A DNA stretch of 64,000 nucleotides, from NCBI GenBank assembly GCA_963575745.1, contig CAUYUJ010000174.1, forward strand, positions 34,079-98,078, read 5' to 3'. A program made the translations under genes and the position numbers. Of this stretch, positions 9,372 through 20,113 are shown one piece after another (the stretch's first letter is position 1; each line of letters begins with the position of its first letter). This DNA is from Prorocentrum cordatum (Eukaryota; Sar; Dinophyceae; Prorocentrales; Prorocentraceae). The notes under the pieces were generated by a model, which worked only from the letters and a program-made list of their open reading frames with translations, made no database searches and had not been told where the DNA came from.

Positions 9372-10165
9372 AAAATGTGGCCCAGGAATGGGAGTTCTGG
9401 GAAGTCGAAAAGCACGAAGTTGCCTACAGTTAGCTACGGGCATTCAAAATGTGGCCCGGGAATGGAGTTCTGGGAACTCGAAGAGCACGAAGTGGCCTAC
9501 AGTTGGCTCCGGGCATTCAAAATGTGGCCCGGGAGTGGAGTTTTGGGGACTCGAAGACCACGAAGTGGCCTACAGTTGGCTCCGGGTATTCAAAATGTGG
9601 CCCGGGAATGGAGTTCTGGGAATCGAAGGCACGAAGTGGCCTACAGTTGGCTCCGGGCATCCAAAATGTGGCCCTGGAATGGAGTTCTGGGAACTCGAAG
9701 AGCACGAAGTGGCCTACAGTTGGCTCCGGGCATCCAAAATGTGGCCCGGGAATGGAGTTCTGGGAACTCGAAGAGCACGAAGTGGCCTACAGTTGGCTCC
9801 GGGCATTCAAAATGTGGCCCGGGAATGGAGTTCTGGGAACTCGAAGAGCACGAAGTGGCCTACAGTTGGCTCCGGGCATTCAAAATGTGGCCCGGGAATG
9901 GAGTTCTGGGAATCGAAGAGCACGAAGTGGCCTACAGTTGGCTCCGGGCATCCAAAATGTGGCCCGGGAATGGCGTTCTGGGAACTCGAAGAGCACGAAG
10001 TGTGTGACTGTTGCATCCGGCCCCCCAGAATGTGGCCCGGGAATGGCGTTCTGGGATGTCGAAGAGCACTTTGTGTGTGACTGTTGCATCCGGCCCCCCA
10101 GAATGTGGCCTGGGAATGGAGTTCTGGGAAGGCGAAGAGCACGAAGTGTGTGACTGTTGGTGAAA
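9372..10165 (+). repeat. 73-bp minisatellite, about 11 copies
   Basis: AAAATGTGGCCCGGGAATGG-type starts occur at 9372, 9446, 9519, 9592, 9663, 9736, 9809, 9882 and 9954, then diverged starts near 10026 and 10099. Spacing is 71-74 bp. Because 73 is not a multiple of 3 and the unit lacks stops, all three forward frames stay open for ~230 codons and encode the same repeat in rotating phase. This is a repeat, not a gene. The last two units have a diverged half (TGTGTGACTGTTGCATCCGG). Confidence 0.92.
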
Positions 10166-10371
10166 AACGAGCCCGGCTCATGCCGCCCGGAAACGCCCCA
10201 ACACCTGCCCGGACCCCCCTGTGGAGTGATCTGTGAGCTCTTTTGAGTCAACTAGAAACCTATCAGTCTTCGCTGTTAGGTAAAAAGGTATTAAAATCTT
10301 CATGGGGGGTCATCTCGCGAATTTTCCGGCGATCGTATCCCCTGGAGATAAAAAATGCCCGCAGGGAAGAG

Positions 10372-10431
10372 GGAAGGTAGTAGTCGTAGTCGTATTAGTA
10401 CTGATGGTGGAGTAGTAGCAGTAGCAGTAGC

Positions 10432-10505
<74 letters not shown>

Positions 10506-10823
10506 TAGTAGTAGTAGTAATGCGAGTACTGATGGTAGTAGTACTAGTAGTAGTCGTAGTCGTAGTCGTAGTAGAAGTAAAAGAAATAGTGGTGGCAGTA
10601 GTAGTAGCAGCAGTCGTAGTAGTAGTAGTAGTAGTAGCAGTAATAATAATAGTAGTCGTAGGCGTAATCGTAGTCGTAGTCGTAGTAGTAGTAGTAGTAG
10701 TAGTCGTCGTCGTAGTAGAAGAAGTATTCGTAGTAGTAATAGTAGCAATAGTAATAGTAACAATAGTAATAGTTGTAGTAGTAGTAGTAGTAATAGTAGT
10801 CGCACTAGTAGTAGCAGTAGAAA

Positions 10824-10858
<35 letters not shown>

Positions 10859-11340
10859 ATAGTAGCAGTAATAGTACTTGTGGTTGTACTTGTACTTGTA
10901 ATACTGGTGGTAGTCGCAACAGTAGTATTAAACATACGAGTAGTGGTACTAGTGATAGTAATAGTATGAGTAGTAGTAGTAGCCGTCGTAGTAGTAGTAG
11001 TAGTAGTAGTAGTCGCTGTTATACTTGTCGCTAAAGGGGTAGCAGTAATCATGGTAGTAGTCGTAGTAGTAATAGCCGTAGTAGTACTAAAAGTAGTAGT
11101 GATATCAATCGTATGATTAGTAGTAGTCGACGCCGTCGTAGTCGGAGTAGTAGTAGTAGTAGTAGTAGTAATAGTAGTAGTAGTAGTAGTAGTAATAGTA
11201 GTAGTAATAGTAGTAGTAGTAGTAGTAGTCGTCGTAGTAGCGGTGAGAAGTTAGTAGTAGTTGTTGTTGTAGATGTAGTAGTAGAAGTAGTCGCAGTAGC
11301 AGTAGTAGTAGTGGTGACAGTAGCAGTAATAGTTTTTGAT
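10372..11340 (+). repeat. (AGT)n microsatellite, about 970 bp
   Basis: Long AGT/GTA array with pure stretches near 10440-10500 and scattered CGT, AAT and GCA variants. It ends in a GAT-rich patch (11340-11390). Val, Ser and Tyr/Leu frames across it are artefacts. Confidence 0.95.
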
Positions 11341-11400
11341 AATGACGATAATCATCATGGTGATGCTCATGATGGCGATGATGCGTTCGGAAGATCCTAA

Positions 11401-11879
11401 TACGATCCGTACTTTCCCTTGTGATAATGAAGATCGGCCCCGCCGCTCCAAACCGTCGACATAAACTGCACTTGCCGGAGATAATCAACACTCAGGTCTT
11501 AAAGGGGGGATGCTTTATTATCCGGGGCATGAGGTTAGGAAAAGGATCCCAACTCCTTCGACCCTCAAAGGGAAGGCTTGTTTTCGGAGCGCCCAAGCTG
11601 CCTTCCTGGCCAGGACAGGAGAGGGCGGACATGCGCCGATCCTGGGACAGGATGGGCCCGACAAGGACCGACGAGGCGGACCATTAACACGTCCTCCAAA
11701 CTGTTTGAGCATCGCACACGTCCTCCGAATTGTTTGAGCATTGCGACGTCGCGGAGGGTTCCAACGTCGCGTTCTTTCTCACCACCAGGTGGACACCGAG
11801 TGGTCTGGACCCCTGGGTGGGCATTTCATCCTGACTCGTTTTTGCTGATGGTCCCAGGGCATGCCGTACTCTGGATGCG
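11401..11879. other. Low-repeat sequence, no gene recognised
   Basis: Contains a tandem pair of a 28-bp unit (CACGTCCTCC...TGTTTGAGCAT) at about 11688-11746. A short block (CAACTCCTTCGAYCCTC) is shared with about 26948. Frames here match nothing I recognise. Confidence 0.4.
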
Positions 11880-12028
11880 CGCGCAGGGGGATAGGGGAGA
11901 GGTGGGAAGGCTTCTTCGAAGGAGGCGGCTTCTTAGAAGGCGCCGCCTCTAAGACAAGCACCGCGCCTTGTAAGAAGCAGGGGTGCTTCTAAGGACCTGA
12001 CCCCCTTCCCCTATCCTCCCCTGCGCGT
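11880..12028. mobile_element. MITE-like inverted-repeat element
   Basis: The ends CGCGCAGGGGGATAGGGG and CCCCTATCCTCCCCTGCGCG are imperfect inverted repeats about 150 bp apart. The interior is made of CTTCTAAGAAGG-like palindromes. No coding capacity. Confidence 0.6.
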
Positions 12029-12665
12029 GGCCAAATACTAGAAGGCCAGACGAAATCGCCATGGCTGCATGTACAAAGGTGGCGGTCCAGCGGGGACCTG
12101 CGACCCCGCACGCCCACTGAGCGCACGCAAAACGAAGGATCCGTCGAGGCGTACTTCCACCGCCGCCGGCTTCCGCACGCGCAGCCTGTGGGGACAGAAA
12201 GATACCGATACCGCCAGCCCCCAGGCCTCTCCCAGAGTGCGTCCTGACCAGCCTTTCGAATCAAATCCAGCCGCGGCGACGAGGGCCTGCCTCCCAGGAG
12301 GCCCAAAAAGGCCAAGACGAGGGAAGGGTGGGTAGCGGCGTGGGTACCGCGCCCCCGAACGTTGTCCCTGAAATTTTCTGGTCATCATGTCATCATTCGG
12401 TTCGCCAGCGGCCGCTCGGGACGAGCCTGTCCCCCAAGAGAACGCCCTCGACGAGGCGCAGTGGATGGCAACCACCCTGGGCCTCGAAAACTTCTGAAGA
12501 CGAGGCCGGGGTAGCGGCGGTGCCGGCACCTCGTCCCCCTCTGAGCCGCAGAACTCCGCGGGCCTCCCGCCAGAGACGAAGAGCGCGCCCGGGGCGAGGC
12601 CGTCTCCGAGGGGCGCCCCCGCGGCCGCTCCCGGCGGGATGCGTGCGCGGCGGCGCTGGGGATAC
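12029..12665. other. Intronic sequence downstream of FZR exon 6
   Basis: It follows the GTATCC donor of exon 6, so it should be intron. I searched the minus strand for the next FZR blades (the AVKAIAWSPHQ and GGGTADR type motifs) and did not see them here or further left. Confidence 0.45.
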
Positions 12666-12731
12666 TTTGTTGTCGTTGCCCCCCGACGCCAGCTGCTGCT
12701 CGTCGTAGGACCACCGGAGGCCGCAGACCTC
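12666..12731 (-). CDS. FZR: CDH1/FZR WD40 protein, exon 6
   Basis: A 22-codon, phase-0 exon reads EVCGLRWSYDEQQLASGGND, then NK. It matches the very conserved CDC20/CDH1 block EVCGLKW...LASGGNDN at the end of a WD40 blade. The acceptor is CCCCGCAG immediately upstream, and the donor reads GTATCC. It joins exon 5 in frame (TGHQQ-EVCGL), exactly the family order. CDH1 proteins activate the anaphase-promoting complex and select substrates such as cyclins through the WD40 propeller. Later exons are not found. Too short to be noticed as an ORF, but the match is unmistakable. Confidence 0.9.
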
Positions 12732-12869
12732 CTGCGGGGACTCAAATAATATACACCACCACCACGTCGATTCCTCCTCTCTCCTCTACCCTCCTCTTCC
12801 TTTCCTCTATCCTGGGAGAGGGAGGGGGTGAGGAAAGTGGTGGTGGTGTATATTTTTGGGCCCCCCATC
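12732..12869 (-). mobile_element. Introner-like short intron between FZR exons 5 and 6
   Basis: A 138-nt intron with GA-AG ends in the sense strand. Inside, TATACACCACCACCAC near the 5' side is the exact reverse complement of GTGGTGGTGGTGTATA near the 3' side, each about 15 nt from the splice sites. GCAGGA is present at both junctions (CAGCAG|GATGGG and CCCGCAG|GAGGTC), like a target-site duplication that supplies a splice site. These are the hallmarks of introner elements described in dinoflagellates. Whether related copies exist elsewhere cannot be judged here. Confidence 0.75.
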
Positions 12870-12905
12870 CTGCTGGTGCCCCGTGAGCTTTGACATGTAG
12901 TGGGC
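12870..12905 (-). CDS. FZR: CDH1/FZR WD40 protein, exon 5
   Basis: A 12-codon exon (AHYMSKLTGHQQ), bounded by acceptor CCTGCAG and a non-canonical GA donor (GATGGG). It fills exactly the gap between HRDVRQQ of exon 4 and EVCGL of exon 6. CDC20/CDH1 proteins have a variable stretch there ending in L-x-GH-x-QEVCGL. The exon is only 36 nt and phase 0 at both ends. Support comes from frame continuity and position rather than length. The donor could slide within the repeated GCAGGA without changing the protein. Confidence 0.82.
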
Positions 12906-13019
12906 CTGCAGGGCCGGGGGGGGGAGGCGGCCGCCACGAGCGGCGCGCGCCTCCCGGTCCACACGCCCTCGCGGGCTGGCGTCCGGGGCGCGGTGCCGCG
13001 GTGACACGCGGCCGCACGG

Positions 13020-13122
13020 CTCCTCTGCCTCCTCTGCCTCCTCCTCCTCCTCCTCCTCCTCTTCCTCCTCCTCCTCTCCTCCTCCTCCTCCTCCTCCTCC
13101 TCCTCCTCCTCCTCCTCCTCTT
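13020..13122 (-). repeat. (TCC)n microsatellite
   Basis: About 100 bp of TCC repeats inside FZR intron 4, about 115 bp upstream (in gene sense) of exon 5. Confidence 0.95.
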
Positions 13123-13134
13123 ATTTGTTTCTTG

Positions 13135-13960
13135 ATATTTCTATTATTATGGTTACTCATTATTAGTAGTAGTATGATTAGTATTCGTATCATTAGTATT
13201 ATTATTATTATTATTAGTAGTAGTAGTAGTAGTAGTCGTAATATTCTTGTTCATATTAAATCGTATTATTATTCGTAGTATTACTATAATTAGTCATAAT
13301 CATACTAATAATAATAGTGATATTAAGTTTTATGATTCAACTTATGATGATTAGTCTTATTCGTCGTAGCAGTAGTAGTATTGTTTTAACTGCTCGTGTT
13401 GTTCGTTGTATGTATGTTCTTATTGTTCTTAGTAGTACCCGTATTATTATTAGTAGTACTCGTAGTATGTTCGTTTATTGCTCGTCTTATATTTCTTAGT
13501 AGTATTATTCTTCTTCTTATTCTTATTCGTATTACTGATAGTATTAGTTGTATCCGTATTCGTATTGTTACTCGTACTAGTATGAGTAGTAGTATTCATC
13601 GTAGCCTTAATATTGTTATTATTTCTTATTCTGCATACTAGTAGTACTCGAACTATCCGTCTTAGTCGTACTATTGTTAATCGTATTATTATTCGTATTA
13701 GTATTAGTATGTTTCGGTTCCTTATTCGTCTTATGTGTATTATGTTTCTTCTCATTATTCTTCTTAATATTACTAGTAGTAATAATAATATTCCTCTTCG
13801 TAGTATTCCTCTTAGTATTATTAGTAGTCGTGTCCTTATTGTTACGTTGTTCATAATATGACTCTTAGTCTTAGTCTTAGTATTATTATCATGTGTCTTA
13901 TTATTCGTCTCATTACTTCTTTTCGAATAATCGCATTACTATTATTCGTATTATTATTCC
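13135..13960. repeat. Degenerate AT-rich trinucleotide tract
   Basis: About 820 bp built almost only of ATT, AGT, CGT and TCT triplets in one register. It looks like a decayed (AGT)n/(ATT)n array. The Ile, Asn and Arg-rich frames come from that periodicity. Confidence 0.85.
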
Positions 13961-14133
13961 TCTTCTTCCTCTTCTTCCTCTTCTTCCTCCTCCTTCTCCT
14001 CCTCCGCCTCCTCCTCCTTCTCCGCCTCCTCCTCCTCTTCCTCCTCCGCCTCCTCCTCCTCCTCCTCCTGCTCCGCCTCCTCCTCCTCCTCCTCCTCCTC
14101 CTCCTCCTCCTCCTCCTCCTCCTCCTCCTCCCC
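13961..14133 (-). repeat. (TCC)n microsatellite
   Basis: TCC repeat with regular CGC and TTC interruptions; pure at the right end. Confidence 0.95.
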
Positions 14134-14295
14134 CTATCCGCGGAGTCGCGGCCCAGGAGCCTGGCCTGCGAGGCCTCGCATATACGGATATGTGTTTCGG
14201 CCACGCGAGGGCGGGGGAGGGGGCGGGCCCTGGGCGGGCGCGCGCGGGCGGGCGAGGAGGAGGGCCAGCGCCGAGCAGAGAGGCACACCCAGACA

Positions 14296-14440
14296 CCCGA
14301 CGTCGGGACTTCTTCACAACGTCGACCCCCAGAGGTCCAGACCCCTTCCCCGGGACCAGTTTCTCGTCCTGGGTGGTTATTGACGGCCCCGAGGCCCGGC
14401 GAGGGCCCCCCCCGTCGTGATTTTTGTCGCGAGGCCGAAG
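14296..14440. repeat. Family I dispersed repeat, copy 1
   Basis: Shares ordered blocks with 45305-45450: CGACGT...ACGTCGACCCCCAGAGGTC, CCCTTCCCC, then GCCCCGAGGCCCGG and GAGGGCC. Non-coding. Confidence 0.6.
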
Positions 14441-14504
14441 ATAGCGAAAAACAACGCGGGCGTCGAGCCGGCGGACCTGATGGCCCTCACCTTCCCTGTC
14501 GATG

Positions 14505-14601
14505 GCGCCCTCCTCCTCCTCCTCCTCCTCCTCCTCCTCCTCCTCCTCCTCCTCCTCCGCCTCCTGCTCCTCCTCCGCCTCCTGTTCCTCCTCCTCCTCG
14601 T
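14505..14601 (-). repeat. (TCC)n microsatellite
   Basis: About 95 bp of TCC repeats with a few CGC and TGC changes. Confidence 0.95.
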
Positions 14602-15240
14602 GATGTTTGCCGCAGCTCGAGGGGGTCTGGGCAGGGATGCTGCAGTGCACCATTCCGTCCCGAGGCCCCCTCCTCGCCTGCCCCACGCAGGCCCTCCCCA
14701 TTCACTGCAGAAAGCGCCCCTCTTGAGGGACCGGCTCGGTTGGGCCTGCCATGCTCTTGGCGAGGGCCCAGCTCTGAGAATGGCCTGCCGTGCATCTCCC
14801 TGGCGCGTACACGGCAATGTTTAATACATAGGTTTTTTATATATATAAAAAATGATACATGAATAATGTATGAATAAGTTGATGCATGAACTCATCGTTG
14901 TTTTGAATCATAGATCCGTGCATGTTTAATAGATGATCCACACGCGGAGCATGTATTAAAAACGGCACTGTACACTCAATTTGTATCATAAGGATGCGCG
15001 GTAAGGATGCAAGGGCTTTTGGGGGCCATGCTCGCGTTTTTCGCACGAGGCTGGCCTGCGAACGTCGCTAAGGGTGGGCCGAAGGGGCAAGGATGCAAGG
15101 GTACCCTTGGGAAGGTTGCCTATCCTTATTATGCGGGTTGACTGTAGTCAGGGAAGTCATAAACAATGACCATACAGCTCAACGAGGTGTCCAGCAAGGT
15201 ACCGTTCGAAGAAGGACAGCACTCCTGTCCCAACAACTAT
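14602..15240. other. Intron spacer with AT-rich palindrome
   Basis: T6(AT)4A6 at 14833-14852 is a perfect 20-bp palindrome in an AT-rich island (14815-14995), unusual for this GC-rich window. Bases 15087-15155 (GGATGCAAGGGTACCC... GCGGGTTGACTG) resemble 42214-42285, another dispersed repeat. No gene seen. Confidence 0.55.
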
Positions 15241-15840
15241 TGCGCAAGTTCACCTTTGTGGTCATGAGCTTCGAGGAAATTTCAAACGACAGCTCAACAT
15301 TGAGAAAAGCCGCTATGGATCAATTCAATGCTACGTGCGTTAAGGACTCGGGCCCTAAACGAAATGAAGTCTCAAGCGAGAGCTGCATGTTGACAAAGAG
15401 CGGCCCTGCATTTTGCTAGCTGCGCGGCGCTGAAGCAAGAACACGACTTTGAAAAAGAACCACCCTCCGTCCGCGTGAACCTCGTGCAGTGTTCACAATT
15501 AGACGTGTGCTCTTACAAGCGAGAACAACATTTTAAACACGTCCCCCATTCATCCGTGAGACGCTTGCAAACAATTGAACGAATATGCGCGGTACTATGG
15601 TGACAACCACATTTTGAAAACGAGCCCCCCTCCATCCGCTAAAATATTGTAAACGTTCGGGCAAACGCGCGCGGCACGAAGGCGATAACAATATTCTAAA
15701 ACACACACACCCGTCCCATCATTGAATCTGCAGCGAACTTTGAAAACGAATGTGCACGGCACTAGGGCGGGAACCATAGTTTGACCCCCCCCATCCGTGA
15801 AACTGTTGCAGATTTTAAGCGAAACGCCCGACCCGCCCTA
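15240..15840. repeat. Degenerate ~82-bp minisatellite
   Basis: CATCCGTGARACNNTTGCA-like starts recur near 15467, 15549, 15633, 15715 and 15792. Each repeat includes CATTTTGAAAACGA and a GGCACTAGGGCG-like block. Spacing is 77-84 bp with strong divergence. Two more decayed units may lie to the left. Confidence 0.65.
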
Positions 15841-15944
15841 CTGACACACCTGGGGGTGCGGCAGGGAGGACTTCATAGAAGGAAAAGGGATAGAAGAGGA
15901 AATGCGGCGAGGAGGGAACGGAGGGGAAGGGGGGAGGAGCGAGG

Positions 15945-16012
15945 ATGCGAGGAGGGGGAGGAGGAGGAGGAGGAGGAGGAGGAGGAGGAGGAGCAGGAGG
16001 AGGAGGAGGACC
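15945..16012 (+). repeat. (GGA)n microsatellite, L2 3' flank
   Basis: About 65 bp of GGA repeats directly beyond the L2 3' end. Same strand sense as the array at the L2 5' end (22704-22811). Confidence 0.93.
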
Positions 16013-16068
16013 AGCGTCAGGCCTGGTCGTGCAACCGAGGGACGGGAGCACGGGCCGATCATACGAGA

Positions 16069-16413
16069 TTAGTCGGGTCTTAAAGACTTGCCCGACTTAG
16101 GATGGCGACCAGCCTTGATAGCAGATATAATAGATGTCTGTTTATATCTGGTCTGCCCGTGCTCCGACGGCCCCAAGCAGCGATCCTGCAATCTGCAATT
16201 CGCAACTTTGCCACTGGACACCTGATAGGAGCCGCACTGGGTACACACCATGGCCCGCGGGAGCACCAAGACACGATAGCCCTGGAGCTCAACGATTTCC
16301 ACGGCAGGCGCAAGGCCCCCAGGGGCCTCGTGAGGCCATTGGTCCTGTGGCAAATCTACACCTTCAAAAGCCGCGGCACCCAATAGGGCGGCCTTCGCAG
16401 CGTGAGACCTCAT
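16069..16413 (-). pseudogene. L2 ORF2 C-terminus
   Basis: The minus-strand frame includes MVCTQCGSYQ and LQDRCLG, a Cys motif placed after RNase H. L4 also has a Cys cluster (CRRCGCWK...EQC) at its extreme C-terminus and L3 has FWCRSCGG there. I infer the terminal Cys module of ORF2. It ends about 60 bp before the microsatellite flank. Confidence 0.6.
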
Positions 16414-17397
16414 CAGGGGGGGCAGTCTGTAGCTCCTGACCCGCTCGCGCCTTCAGCCTCTCTTGGGCCGACGGGTTACATAGCGTTCCCAAGAGCTTCC
16501 CAAGACTGGCCTGCGCACGGGCAACCGCTAAGCAGACCCCGCATTGGAAAAACCCGGGGGCCCTAACTACCATACAATGATGCGTGAGCGCTACCGACGG
16601 AACCTTCCTAGTAGATGTCCTCAGGAGATGTTCAGGTCGCCCACTCACTGAATCCCGCGTTGCCATCTTGGCCGCTGCCCAAGAGAAATACTTCGCCTGC
16701 ATGCGTGCGTCGTGGAGCCGAGCCTCGCACAGCTTGACTATCACCTCTGGCAGCGCATGGATCACTGCACCTTTCTTGGCGAAGTAATCCGCACACACGT
16801 TGCCAAGCACAAGCTCCTAGGGGACATTTTGCCTAGCAGCATCTTCAATGCACCGCTCGACTGTTAGGTGCGATGGGCACCACGAAAGCTGCGGCCTGGC
16901 GACACTCGCCGAGCAGCGGTACTGAATCAAGCGCCAAGTATCTGCACACGGCGCCTGCGCATCTGTGAATTCAGGCAGCCATTGTTGCCCTTATTGGACC
17001 AGTCCGAGCAGGTCCGAGACAATCAAAGATATTCCCGGGAAATAGGTCAAGGCCTGGAGCACTGCAAACCTCTCCGCACGCCCAACAGTCTGGATTGGCC
17101 CCCACAAGGGCCCAAGACAGCTCTAATCGGCATCCCATTGTCCCCGAACTGCACTGCAGACCACCCACATCGCCGGAGTTCTGGCCAACCCGGGGCCATC
17201 CCAGATCCATCCGCATATACAGTACTCGCCCAAGACAGCTTATCCGAATCCCAGTCTCCCCAGAACTCAATCTTCAGCTTATCATCAACACGCGGTGGAA
17301 CCAAAGGACTAAGGGGCATTCCCACAGAGGTCTCAAAGTAATCATAATATGCCTGGCCTCCTCCTGGCTGACCCTTGCCATGAAGATAAGAGCACAC
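16364..17397 (-). pseudogene. L2 RNase H domain, broken
   Basis: RNase H removes RNA from the RNA-DNA hybrid. The four acidic positions can be traced in changing frames: VYADGSG (about 17220), GRAERFAVLQAL (about 17070), LIVSDL (about 17010) and NVCADYFAKKGA (about 16800), with the His segment LSWCPSHLTVE near 16875. At least two in-frame stops and a frame change near 17120 interrupt it. The catalytic D-E-D-D set is therefore ancestral and complete, but the domain cannot be made as one protein from this copy. Confidence 0.75.
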
Positions 17398-17815
17398 CTG
17401 TTCTAGATCACGGTCCCAGTCTAAATCAGGATCCTCAGATATGTCGCAAAGGAACCCAGGGCACTGGTAAAACTCGTGGCCGATTGTTGCTTTGTCAGCT
17501 GAGCACCAGTAGCATGCAGGAGAAATTCAATAGCCAGCGCGAGCAACTTGGTCTCGTGACCATATCGCACCTGACCACAGAGAGCGCAGAGCACCAGCAA
17601 CACGAGGACGCTTAACTGCTGCATTCCCTCCTCCCACACATTTCCTCCATAGCCTGGTCCATATTAGCCCCCCTCCCACGCAGAAATCTCGATGGTGCTC
17701 GATCATCCGTCGAGCTTGCCATCGCTCGATACCTTGCCGAACGAGCTCAAGAATGGACCGAGGAGGAAGACGCTGCATACCAAACAAGTGCCCAAGATCA
17801 CTGACGAGCACCGCG

Positions 17816-18478
17816 CTAGAACACGCATCCCAGCCAACCCTTGCCAGGGAGAGAACAAAGCACAGCTATTGGTCCCCTTGTCGTGGGCAAGGATGCTCTG
17901 GATGCACGGATCTCCCGAACCTTCACCCACGCCCTCTGGAGCCTCCCAAGGCTCATCCTCTGGTCCCATACGAACGAAGCGTATGCCCTGAGGGGGTTCA
18001 TGGTGGCGCCGCACATCGGGTCGTACTTGGCGTCGGCCTGGGTGGCAAGCATGAGCGTGATAGAAGAAGATTTGCTGGCCCTTCCAGCGAGCATGGCAGC
18101 CGTTTGCCGTAAAATGGAAAGCTCCTGATTACTTACTCCAGCGACAGTGGCACCATGAGCAGCAGCTGGCATTAAACCTTTTCGCCACAGCAGCGTGACC
18201 CGGTTGCCAGCCCCACGTCGCAAAATCTGCAGTCTGGGGAGCCTCTCCGAAAGCTGCCTCAGCCTAGCCTTGGCCCGACGCCTGACCCAAGACTTGGCCC
18301 TGAGTTGGATCTTCTTGGCGAACCTCCCGAACCCATGCCTAGCCGAAGCAGCCGTGGCCGCCCACCCAGACTTCTTGACCTGCAACAGAAGCCCTAACCT
18401 AGCTGTGTCCTTCACGAAGCTCTGGGCCCCCCTTGAAGAGCTCCTGCGCCGAGCGAGTTCCCTTTGGGTCCTGCCCAC
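17816..18478 (-). pseudogene. L2 reverse transcriptase, thumb region
   Basis: A basic, Arg/Lys-rich segment (RRRAKARLRQLSERLPRLQ, then RRGAGNRVTLLWRKGLMPAA) follows motif C and corresponds to the RT thumb and connection. The equivalent in L4 is RRARQRLGFKRHKNIKRLLR. It is in a different frame from the palm frame that contains the catalytic Asp pair, which overlaps it at 18412-18478. Confidence 0.65.
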
Positions 18479-18897
18479 TGCAAAGTAGAGTCATCAACCA
18501 AGGCCCTGGGGTACACATTGGGGCTGACATGGGTGACCCTGTGCATGGCCCCGTATGTGAGGATGCTGAGGAGAGCCGTAGCATGCGCGCACCCCGCAAT
18601 AATCCCTTGTCGAGCCCTGAACTCTTTACTCCAACACCCAAACGCACGAACCACTCGAGGTGAGTATGAGTCTAGGAGCATCCAGTTTAGCTTCATGGGG
18701 AGCTGCATCTCCTGAACCTCTTGAACCAAGACCGAAAACACCACCGTCTCAAAGCATTTCCACATGTCCAGGAACACAGTTACCGAACACTCTCCTAGAC
18801 GATCAGCGATTTCAGCCTGCAAATTGTGCTCGTAGGCTGAGAAACTACGAGGAACCTCTTCGATTGCCCCAGCTACGCTTACTTCCATGAGGGGCAA
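18412..18897 (-). pseudogene. L2 reverse transcriptase, palm
   Basis: The frame contains RT motif A (VFLDMWKCFETV), motif B (RQGIIAGCAHAT) and motif C (ALVDDSTLQW, codons near 18490-18505). Spacing between motifs is normal for LINE RTs. Motif C has Leu-Val before the Asp pair, where most retroelements carry an aromatic residue and Ala or Val. Frame changes at both ends separate it from fingers and thumb. Confidence 0.83.
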
Positions 18898-19504
18898 TCC
18901 ATGCTCTGGATATGGGACGCCTGGCTCTAGACCAAAGTCTGATCAGACCCTCGACCAACGCGGTTAATCTTGTTCCTCCAGGCTTAGCCAAGCGTGCAAT
19001 TTCATTAACAATTCTATTCGACGGCCAACATAGTAAATTCTCGCAGACCGCGAAGAGAGCACAAACAGCCAAAAGCCCAGGATGTGAGAGATACCCGAAG
19101 GCCCTTGGATGTACACGATTGGGCCCGACGGCCGTCTTCCATGGAAAAGCGCGCGCCGCTTCTTGCAACATAGTTGGCGTGAGCGCTGGCAGCGAAGCCC
19201 ATTCAGCAGCATCATGCGGAAGCGGGTTGCTCGTATCATCATGGCAGCTCCATAGTTCACTCCATTGTTCCGATTCACGATCAGCAAGCTGGCAAGGTTG
19301 GGAGAGGTCTGCCTGATGCACCACCGCCTCTGGCGCCTTGGCCCGCGAGGCACGGCGGGCAGCACCGGCGCCCTTCGGAAAAGCTTCGCGTATCCAGTTA
19401 CTCCAGCTCGTGTCTGCCCCTGTCTGGTACTTTGCTAAGAAAACATCAGCCTGCCCAACAATCTTAAATGCAATAGGCAAAAACTCAGAGTGCATAAGAA
19501 TCAT
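18845..19504 (-). pseudogene. L2 reverse transcriptase, fingers
   Basis: The segment includes AFPWKTAVGPNRVHPRAFGYL, the conserved finger motif (compare HATATTWDGFHPRHF in L1 and HSATGMDQWRVRDF in L4), preceded by a typical acidic linker. It overlaps the palm frame by 53 bp in another phase, consistent with an indel near 18870. Confidence 0.75.
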
Positions 19505-19510
19505 GAGAAA

Positions 19511-20113
19511 TTACTGTCCAATCATCAAGGTGCCCCAGCGTCGCGTATGCCGTGTGCACCTTTTTTCCAGGACGTTGGTTGCGTCCGTCAGCGATCTCGC
19601 CAGTCCCTGAACGGGGGTGAACATCTCGTGGTTCACGATGTGGTTCTTGTGCCCACTGCATATGCCGGGGCCTTGTCCGACCTTGGCGTCCTGACTACAT
19701 GTTTTAAGAGCCTTTGTCGAGCTCGAGTGGGGGCGAGATTTGCCAGTATGGACCGCCGCCCAACCAGCTTCTGCAGGTGCTTGAACCGTCACCTGCCCTG
19801 GGTGCAGGTTGGTGCAGTCAGGGGGGTTGAACGCTCCTGCACAACGGCCTTCACGTAGAAATCCGGATATCATTTTGCACTAGAATTCTCGCACCTTCAT
19901 CAAGTGTTTAGCCCATCTCCCCGCCTGTAGCCATGCACGAAGCTTGGACCCACGCTGCTGATTTCGACGTTGAGGCTGCCACTTAGCAAGCACGAACTTG
20001 GTTCTGGTTGGCCCACCACGTCCAATATAAGCTGCACCATGGTCACCCACCTTGTCATAGCGATCACACAGCTCCCTCTCCACTCCCACCAACACCATGT
20101 CCCAAGCATGCTG
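19511..20113 (-). pseudogene. L2 endonuclease-RT linker
   Basis: The sequence between the endonuclease and RT fingers is open in pieces in two minus frames (for example RELCDRYDKVGDHGAAYIGRG). No domain is recognised. Its length (about 600 bp) and position fit the linker seen as one frame in L4. Confidence 0.5.

Noticed and set aside
8610-9443. Frames containing a run of X residues
   Set aside because: They cross the 100-N gap inside a microsatellite.
9291-10251. Three overlapping ~230-codon plus-strand frames and matching minus frames
   Set aside because: All come from the 73-bp minisatellite, whose unit lacks stops and rotates phase.
10300-11052. Thr, Val and Leu-rich frames of 170-250 codons
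   Set aside because: Translations of the (AGT)n array.
13317-13861. Ile/Arg-rich frames that look membrane-like
   Set aside because: They reflect the degenerate ATT/AGT/CGT triplet tract and have no transmembrane protein features beyond composition.
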